DNA of 11,960 nucleotides from an uncultured Selenomonadaceae bacterium (GTDB lineage Bacteria > Bacillota > Negativicutes > Selenomonadales > Selenomonadaceae): assembly GCA_945637225.1 (NCBI GenBank), contig CALZDE010000042.1, positions 1 through 11,960 of the forward strand. Direction: 5' to 3'. Shown one piece after another: positions 7,101-11,960 of the stretch. A program made the position numbers and the translations under genes. The notes beneath the pieces were generated by a model that saw only the letters and a list, made by a program, of their open reading frames with translations, was not told where the DNA came from and made no database searches. How positions within the stretch are numbered: the first letter of the stretch is position 1; each line of letters opens with the position of its first letter.

Positions 7101-8129
7101 TCACTTTCCGAAACTGCACTGTGGATAATGGCATACCTCGCAATTCTGGCAAAGACCGCCAACACCCAAATGACGAATATCCTTACGGGCAATTTCAATA
7201 CCCGCGATAAGACGAGGCAGGGCAATATCAAAAATAGTTGATGAAGCGTACATAACACACCCTGGAAGTCCCAGCACAGGTACCTTTTTCCCTTCACCCT
7301 CATAATAAGAGAGCAGGAACATAGCCCCCGGCAACACAGGCGCACCATAAGTCACAATCCTTGCACCGGAATTTTTTATAGCCAAAGGAGTCAAATCATC
7401 AGGGTCAACACTCATACCGCCAGTGCAGACAATCATATCCATCCCCAAATCGAGCAGTTCCTTGATAAAGCCCGTAGTACGCTCAGGATTATCATCAGAA
7501 ATGCGGTGCTCGTTAATGGAAAGACCAAATTTCTTAAATTTTCCCTCGATAACAGGTGTAAAGGTATCTTTGATACGTCCTAAGAAAACCTCATTGCCTG
7601 TGGTAATAACACCAATTTTTAAATCGCGGTAAGGAACTAACTTAAACAGCGGTTCACTGCCAGCAATTTTCTTTGCTTCCTCCATTTTTTCCTTGTCGAT
7701 GATAAGAGGAATAACACGCATACCTGCCAGCTTTGTACCAGCCTTTACAGGCATATACTGCGGTACGGTGGCAATAGCAATATCCTGCAAATCATTAATT
7801 GCATCAAGACGTTCCTCATCTACCACAAAAACACCGTCATACTGTGCCTTCAGCTCAATCTTGCCTTCCTTAATTTCACCGTAGCTCATGCCCTCATTGA
7901 CACACATATCCTTCAGAATTTCTGCGGCTTCATTTTCGTGGAGCTTTGTTTCATCCTTCTCCCAGATATAGAGGTGGTCCTTGCCCAAAGACAGCAAAAC
8001 AGGGATATCTTCCTCCGTAACAATATGTCCCTTACGGAATCTGGCATCCTTTGTCACACCGCGAATAATCTGGGTAATGTCGTGACACAGCACATGACCT
8101 GCCGCGTCAACAGTCTTAATCAGCTTCAT
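7101..8129 (-). CDS. MoeA/MogA-like molybdopterin-binding protein with C-terminal Cys cluster
   Basis: 342 residues from ATG 8129. Upstream in-frame codons to 8198 would add 23 residues, but that stretch is the riboswitch leader. The Shine-Dalgarno AAGGAG sits 8 nt from ATG 8129 and only 2-3 nt from the ATG two codons earlier, so MKLIKTVDAAGHVLCHDITQ is the likely N-terminus. The first half resembles the N-terminal domains of MoeA (AAGHVLCHDI, ARFRKGHIVTEEDI). A MogA-type molybdopterin-binding fold follows, with VITTGNEV (about 173-180), VCTGGMSVDPDD (about 237-248) and GLPGCVMY (about 294-301). The tail carries Cys327, Cys330, Cys333 and Cys338, as C-x2-C-x2-C-x4-C, ending SFGK. Such a cluster could hold Fe-S or zinc. 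The family is usually annotated only as molybdopterin-binding; it probably handles the pterin cofactor, but its reaction is not known to me. Confidence 0.88.
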   Translation of the reverse strand: MKLIKTVDAAGHVLCHDITQIIRGVTKDARFRKGHIVTEEDIPVLLSLGKDHLYIWEKDETKLHENEAAEILKDMCVNEGMSYGEIKEGKIELKAQYDGVFVVDEERLDAINDLQDIAIATVPQYMPVKAGTKLAGMRVIPLIIDKEKMEEAKKIAGSEPLFKLVPYRDLKIGVITTGNEVFLGRIKDTFTPVIEGKFKKFGLSINEHRISDDNPERTTGFIKELLDLGMDMIVCTGGMSVDPDDLTPLAIKNSGARIVTYGAPVLPGAMFLLSYYEGEGKKVPVLGLPGCVMYASSTIFDIALPRLIAGIEIARKDIRHLGVGGLCQNCEVCHYPQCSFGK

Positions 8130-8138
8130 TTGCATTCT

Positions 8139-8250
8139 CTCCTTCTCAAATACGGAAGGCAGAGCCGTTTCCAGCCCTACCCTGTTGATGAAATTCATTC
8201 ATCAAGGCGCAATACCATAGCCTTTGCCACAGGTATTTTTGCTTGGAGTC
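8139..8250 (-). promoter_or_regulatory. Molybdenum-cofactor (Moco) riboswitch leader
   Basis: The 112-nt leader in front of the molybdopterin genes folds by eye into the Moco RNA layout. CUCC (8248-8245) pairs with GGAG (8142-8139), closing P1. Inside lie AUACC/GGUAU (8236-8232 with 8216-8212), a UUGAUGAA/UUCAUCAA hairpin (8205-8198 with 8192-8185), and a 9-10 bp stem capped by a GAAA tetraloop (8181-8158). The 3' segment CUUCCGUAUUUGAGAAGG closely matches the end of the E. coli moaA Moco leader as I recall it (CUCCCGUAUCUGGAAAGG). The P1 3' strand is the Shine-Dalgarno of the downstream gene, so closing P1 would block translation. Known Moco riboswitches precede Moco-synthesis and Moco-enzyme genes, as here. 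Moco versus tungsten cofactor cannot be decided by eye. No clear dedicated promoter is seen; the crotonase gene ends 12 nt before it. Confidence 0.85.
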
Positions 8251-8261
8251 GTATTTATTTA

Positions 8262-9038
8262 TTATTTACCTTTAAAGACTGGATTTCTCTTTTCCTTAAA
8301 GGCGGTTACACCCTCTTGAAAATCTTCTGTTCCTAAGAGCATAGATGAAGCATTTGCCTCAAAATTCAAGGTTTCCTCCAAAGAAGCGGTATAATCATTG
8401 ATACCCTTCTTAGTCATAGCTATAGCCATAGGTGCAGTTCTGCCAATCTTTTCCGCTATCGCCAAAACCTTTTCGGACAAATCCTCTGCTGAAAATACGT
8501 CATTTACTAAGCCTAATTCCTTTGCTTCAACGGCACTTACTGGTCTTGCGGTAAACATCAGCTCCTTTGCCTTTGCCATGCCAACGGTCTTTGCCAAATA
8601 ATAAAAACCGCCACAGTCAGGAGATAAGCCGACATTGACAAAACTCTGAATGAATTTCACATTATCAGCCGCATAACATAAATCACAGGCAATAGCTAAA
8701 TTAAAACCCGCACCTGCCGCTACACCGTTCACCATAGCAATAACAGGCTTTTCCATATCGTGAATAACCTTGACAACATTTCCTACTTTGGCAATAAAAG
8801 CCTTTCTTTCCTCCACATTGTGAAGTCCGTCAAGAGAAGACAGGTCACCGCCTGCTGAAAATGCCCTGCCCTCACCAGTAATGACTGCCACTCTGATATC
8901 CTCAGAAGCGGAAACTTTCTTCAGTGCTTCAATCATGCCCTCAACCAAATCAAGGCTCATGGAATTAAGGCTTTTGGGGCGGTTCATGGTAATAATTGCC
9001 GTCATGCCCTTTACTTCGTATTTTACAGATTCATTCAT
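8262..9038 (-). CDS. Enoyl-CoA hydratase/isomerase (crotonase family), PaaG-like
   Basis: 258 residues, the usual crotonase length. The two oxyanion-hole segments are clear: GEGRAFSAGGDL (55-66) and GVAAGAGFNLAIACDL (105-120). The catalytic segment NVGLSPDCGGFYYL (135-148) has Asp141 where hydratases such as rat crotonase have the second Glu. That pattern is seen in PaaG-type enoyl-CoA isomerases and suggests isomerase or a broader role rather than classic hydration. The first hydratase Glu position (around 121) is also not Glu. Substrate is unknown; it is a cytoplasmic acyl-CoA enzyme with no acyl-CoA dehydrogenase or thiolase nearby. ATG is preceded by GGGAGG at 8 nt. It lies between ribonuclease G and the Moco riboswitch, and could be cotranscribed with either side. 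Confidence 0.85.
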   Translation of the reverse strand: MNESVKYEVKGMTAIITMNRPKSLNSMSLDLVEGMIEALKKVSASEDIRVAVITGEGRAFSAGGDLSSLDGLHNVEERKAFIAKVGNVVKVIHDMEKPVIAMVNGVAAGAGFNLAIACDLCYAADNVKFIQSFVNVGLSPDCGGFYYLAKTVGMAKAKELMFTARPVSAVEAKELGLVNDVFSAEDLSEKVLAIAEKIGRTAPMAIAMTKKGINDYTASLEETLNFEANASSMLLGTEDFQEGVTAFKEKRNPVFKGK

Positions 9039-9115
9039 GGCTTAAGCCTCCCTTTCGTGACCATATACCAATTTGTAACGACTAAGAGATGTCCCCCACC
9101 TTTGTAATATTCACA

Positions 9116-10603
9116 TCATATATGTAAAAGAGAATAATTCCCCGGAACTATCTCTCTGCGAGTCTCAATTTTTATAGTAATTCCTAATTCCTTTTCAATT
9201 GGCTTAAAGGCGTCCTTCAATTTCAGCTCCTGTGCCGCATCTGGATGTAACTGCAACTCATAGCCATCTGCATTATGACGTTCCTTTTCCAAATGTCTCA
9301 GCTTACGGCAAATCTTCACAAACAGCGTCTCATTTGATTCAATACGTCCAGTACCACTGCACACAGGACAGGTACAGTAAACCATAGCTTCCATATTCTG
9401 ACGGCTCTTTTTGCGGGTTATTTCCACAAGACCAAGAGAGGTAATATCCACAATATTCATCTTGGTACGGTCTTTCTGGGCCTGCTGGCGAAGTCTGTAC
9501 AGAAGCTTTTCCTTCTGTGCTTCCTTTTCCATATCAATGAAATCAACAATAATGATACCGCCGATATCCCTTAATCTCAGCTGTCTCATTATCTCATCCG
9601 CCGCTTCAAGGTTCATCTGATAAACGGTTTCCCCAAGATTGGCGTTGCCGACATATTTTCCTGTATTGACATCAATAACGGTCATGGCTTCAGTTTTATC
9701 AATCACCAGAAAACCGCCCGATTTTAATTCTACAGTACGGCTTTCCAGCTTTCTGAGTTCTTCCTCCACACCATAACGCTTAAAAATTTCTTCCCTGTCG
9801 GTGTAAAGCTTGACTCTTTTGGCAAATTCAGGATTTATGCCCGTAATCAGGGAAACTATTCTCTGATAGGTGTTTTCATCATTGATAATTACCTGTTCAA
9901 CATCATCAGTAAAGTTATCCCTGACGGTACGGATTACCATATCAGCGTCACGATACAAAAGTGTTGCCTTGTTCTTCCGCTTGAATTTAGCAATAATAGC
10001 CTCCCACAGGCTGGTAAGATACCTTATATCCTGCTCCAAAACCTCACGTGGCTGACCTACCGCCGCTGTACGGATTATCATGCCCATGCCCTTAGGACAC
10101 AGCTCCCTCACTATGTCATGCAGGCGTTTCTTTTCCTTTTCGTCATCAATGCGGTGAGACATTCCCACATAGCCGGAGGAAGCTGGCATAAGAACAACAT
10201 TTCTTCCCGGAATAGAAAGGTGCATAGTCGCTCTGGGGCCTTTGCTTCCTACCTCATCCTTGGTAATCTGCACTGGAATGCTCATGCCAATGGAAATTTT
10301 CTGATTAGGATGTCCCGTAAGCCAAGGCATCATCCTAAGCTGTGCCGCCTTTCCCTCAGGAGTCTTTTCACCGCCGGGCATCAGCTTGCCGTTGCCAATG
10401 TACAAAAAGGAATTTTTACCTGTGCCAATATCCACAAAAGCCGCCTGCATACCATCAAGGACATTCTGTACGGTTCCCTTGTAAATATTGCCCACAAGAT
10501 GAGAATGCTGAGGACGCTCCAGCTCCAAGGATATTAATTCACCATTTTCAATTATTGCCATGCGTGTTTCTTCCTGCATAACGTCAATTATAATACTTTT
10601 CAC
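9116..10603 (-). CDS. rng: Ribonuclease G (RNase E/G family endoribonuclease)
   Basis: 495 residues from GTG 10603, the size of RNase G without the long RNase E scaffold tail. It cleaves single-stranded RNA during rRNA and mRNA processing. The N-terminal S1 domain covers about residues 30-130 (HLVGNIYKGTVQNVLDGMQA, FVDIGTGKNSFLYI). The catalytic Mg-binding aspartates are in MTVIDVNTGKYVG (Asp311) and GGIIIVDFIDM (Asp354). A zinc-link CPVC (Cys412, Cys415), followed by GTGR, joins monomers in the RNase E family. An upstream GTG at 10615 would add four residues, but it has no Shine-Dalgarno spacing; GTG 10603 has GAGGA 5 nt upstream and gives the usual MKSIIIDV-type beginning. It follows the Uma2 and DUF2344 genes, an arrangement common in Firmicutes apart from the Uma2 insertion. 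Confidence 0.95.
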   Translation of the reverse strand: MKSIIIDVMQEETRMAIIENGELISLELERPQHSHLVGNIYKGTVQNVLDGMQAAFVDIGTGKNSFLYIGNGKLMPGGEKTPEGKAAQLRMMPWLTGHPNQKISIGMSIPVQITKDEVGSKGPRATMHLSIPGRNVVLMPASSGYVGMSHRIDDEKEKKRLHDIVRELCPKGMGMIIRTAAVGQPREVLEQDIRYLTSLWEAIIAKFKRKNKATLLYRDADMVIRTVRDNFTDDVEQVIINDENTYQRIVSLITGINPEFAKRVKLYTDREEIFKRYGVEEELRKLESRTVELKSGGFLVIDKTEAMTVIDVNTGKYVGNANLGETVYQMNLEAADEIMRQLRLRDIGGIIIVDFIDMEKEAQKEKLLYRLRQQAQKDRTKMNIVDITSLGLVEITRKKSRQNMEAMVYCTCPVCSGTGRIESNETLFVKICRKLRHLEKERHNADGYELQLHPDAAQELKLKDAFKPIEKELGITIKIETRREIVPGNYSLLHI

Positions 10604-10632
10604 CGCGGTCCTCACTCTCTAAAATCACAATT

Positions 10633-11172
10633 TTATTTACAATGCTTCATGTACGTATCAAAAACATCTTCTAATTTGATAAATAAATCATCATAAAGGG
10701 ATACTTTTATTTCCGCATCAGGCCCATTTTCATCAATACTGTATACTTCACTTAAAATAAGTCTGCCATCATTCTGATAATAAACCTCAACAATTTCTTC
10801 CAATGGAGAAACAATCCAATATTCCTTTACGCCTGCCTTGCCATAGGCTTCTAATTTGCTGGTTCTATCAACTTTAGCTGTGGAAGGAGATAATATCTCT
10901 ACCACTAAGTCTGGAGCACCTTTTATATATGTCTTATTGATTTTACTCCAGTCACAGACAATCATGGCATCAGGCATAAACTGATTTTCATCATCCAGCT
11001 TTACTAAGGTATTATCACCATATGCCCTGCAAACTTTTCCCTTTAAATAAAATTTGAAAATACTGACTATGTTAGATGACACATCCTGATGAACCATAGC
11101 TGGTGGTGTCATCATAACAGTTTCGCCATTGATAATCTCATAGCGTTCCTTATATCTTTCTGATACTGCCAT
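10633..11172 (-). CDS. Uma2-family (DUF820) PD-(D/E)XK nuclease-fold protein
   Basis: 179 residues from ATG 11172, which has GGGGAGG 7 nt upstream. The in-frame ATG at 11199 would add nine residues made from the Shine-Dalgarno region itself. Family marks are an N-terminal YEIINGETVMMTPPAMVHQ, FMPDAMIV (about 66-73), GAPDLVVEILSPST (about 85-98) and YGKAGVKEYWIVSP (about 110-123). The Asp of MPDAM (68) and the E-x(n)-K around Glu92 fit a PD-(D/E)XK active site. Uma2 proteins are widespread, often many per genome in cyanobacteria; their natural substrate is not established and they may be nucleases tied to mobile DNA. It lies alone between DUF2344 (29 bp) and rng (29 bp) on the same strand, so it is probably cotranscribed. 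Confidence 0.88.
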   Translation of the reverse strand: MAVSERYKERYEIINGETVMMTPPAMVHQDVSSNIVSIFKFYLKGKVCRAYGDNTLVKLDDENQFMPDAMIVCDWSKINKTYIKGAPDLVVEILSPSTAKVDRTSKLEAYGKAGVKEYWIVSPLEEIVEVYYQNDGRLILSEVYSIDENGPDAEIKVSLYDDLFIKLEDVFDTYMKHCK

Positions 11173-11201
11173 AATAAAACCTCCCCTACTGCCAATCAAA
11201 A

Positions 11202-11906
11202 TTAAACTAAATCAATCAGCGGTTTTCCACTGCCACTTAATGCTCTGCGGTTAATCAAGGCATCATAAATATTTACATTTAAGCCATAGCTCTCTGCTAA
11301 GAGACCCAATATCTCCTGTGGCTTGATACTGCCACTCTGAGTGATGATAATATCCATAGTCACCTTTAGCTTATCACCGCTCATTGCAAGCTTCACAGGC
11401 TTTGCCAAATACTGCTTTACTTCAATATCCTTGGTTTTCTTTGGGGTAACGCGATGGTAAATAACCTCTTCCTGCTCATTGAAAAGCTTTACCGCTTTCA
11501 CTGCACTGTCCCAGTCAGACTCCAAAGGAACGTAAATATCATACTCTGCCAAATCAACCTCGGCCATCAGAGCCTTGTGCTTCTTCTGATTTTTAAATTC
11601 TCTTACCGGCTTCAGCTTTAGAACCTTTACCCCAGGCGGAAGATTTTTATTTAATTTATCAAAAACCTCTGGCTGGCAAAGCTGCTGTGTCAGCTCAAAG
11701 TCCATATATTCTGCATCACTTGTCACACCTACCGCCAACGCGGAAGCAAAAGCTATTTTCATGTGCGGGTTAAAGCCCTCGGAATATGCGGCTGGAAGCT
11801 TGGCACGGCGGATAGCACGCTCGATAAGACCTGCATAATCAAGATGGGAAATGTAGCGCACTTCCTCACCCTTGGTAATTTCTGCTCTGTACTTATACAT
11901 CATCAT
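11202..11906 (-). CDS. DUF2344 / TIGR03936 radical-SAM-linked protein
   Basis: 234 residues with the family's opening YRAEITKGEEVRYISHLDYA, then AIRRAKLPAAYSEGFNPHMK and FASALAVGVTSDAEYMDFEL. These match the DUF2344 family, normally encoded next to or fused to a B12-type radical SAM protein (TIGR03960) and often beside ribonuclease G. Its role is unknown; association with rng suggests RNA or ribosome maturation, but that is inference. There are three consecutive ATG codons at 11906-11898 and no strong Shine-Dalgarno, so the start may be any of them. An upstream frame ends in TGA overlapping the first ATG (ATGA), which would allow translational coupling to a radical SAM gene outside the window. 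Confidence 0.88.
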   Translation of the reverse strand: MMMYKYRAEITKGEEVRYISHLDYAGLIERAIRRAKLPAAYSEGFNPHMKIAFASALAVGVTSDAEYMDFELTQQLCQPEVFDKLNKNLPPGVKVLKLKPVREFKNQKKHKALMAEVDLAEYDIYVPLESDWDSAVKAVKLFNEQEEVIYHRVTPKKTKDIEVKQYLAKPVKLAMSGDKLKVTMDIIITQSGSIKPQEILGLLAESYGLNVNIYDALINRRALSGSGKPLIDLV

Positions 11907-11960
11907 GCCGTTACTGAAAACTTATAAAAAGATATAAACTTTTCTGTTTCATTCCTACTT

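Noticed and set aside
7088..7348. 86-codon minus-strand frame within the molybdopterin-binding gene
   Set aside because: Out-of-frame within a well-supported gene and Cys/Arg-rich in the way frame-shifted translations often are; no motif.
8130..8198. N-terminal extension (23 residues) of the molybdopterin-binding protein
   Set aside because: It overlaps the riboswitch hairpins, has no ribosome binding site and does not look like the family; ATG 8129 has a well-spaced AAGGAG.
9039..9115. Possible small gene or mobile-element remnant in the rng-crotonase gap
   Set aside because: A frame of about 25 codons is open but has no start with a ribosome binding site and no terminal repeats; only the crotonase Shine-Dalgarno is supported.
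10118..10537. 139-codon plus-strand frame opposite rng
   Set aside because: Antisense to the S1 and linker region of RNase G, low-complexity composition, no family resemblance.

Overview
The window is a densely packed bacterial chromosome segment. Every real gene lies on the minus strand, so transcription runs from high to low coordinates. It is a nitrate-respiration and molybdenum-cofactor region with some housekeeping genes upstream. A Tat-exported NapA, a membrane-anchored multihaem cytochrome, NapG/NapH, an RNase G and a DUF2344 protein, in moderately AT-rich DNA, point to an anaerobic Firmicute. A Negativicutes-type member such as an Acidaminococcaceae relative is the best guess, but this is an inference from gene content; no marker gene settles it.

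Layout in transcription order. (1) 11906-9116: a DUF2344 (radical-SAM-linked) protein, a Uma2-family PD-(D/E)XK protein and ribonuclease G. (2) 9038-8262: a crotonase-fold enoyl-CoA hydratase/isomerase. (3) 8250-8139: a leader RNA that I read as a molybdenum-cofactor (Moco) riboswitch. It is followed by three molybdopterin genes: a MoeA/MogA-like molybdopterin-binding protein with a C-terminal Cys cluster, moeA, and a MOSC-MogA fusion. These end at a strong intrinsic terminator (4923-4892). (4) 4820-4754: an AT-rich control region with an extended -10 and two Fur-box-like palindromes. (5) 4724-257: a compact nitrate reductase operon, napG-napH-cytochrome c-napA-napD, ended by a hairpin plus T-run at 245-218. 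(6) 185-1: a near-ideal sigma-A promoter with an overlapping imperfect palindrome, driving a TetR-family regulator cut off by the window edge.

How the parts fit. The three Moco genes insert molybdenum into molybdopterin and handle the finished cofactor. NapA uses the bis-MGD form of that cofactor. NapD is the dedicated chaperone that checks NapA before Tat export. NapH, NapG and the NapC/NrfH-type cytochrome are the likely quinol-to-NapA electron path. No napB, napF or napE is present. The riboswitch would tie cofactor synthesis to Moco level. The Fur-like boxes would tie the iron-rich Nap apparatus to iron supply.

The points most worth a second look are the Moco riboswitch, the five-haem NapC-like cytochrome with a CX3CH first site, the Fur-like boxes, and the Cys-rich tail of the molybdopterin-binding protein. 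I see no defence system, mobile element, CRISPR array, rRNA or tRNA. No gene-free stretch exceeds 300 bases; the longest is 4725-4948.
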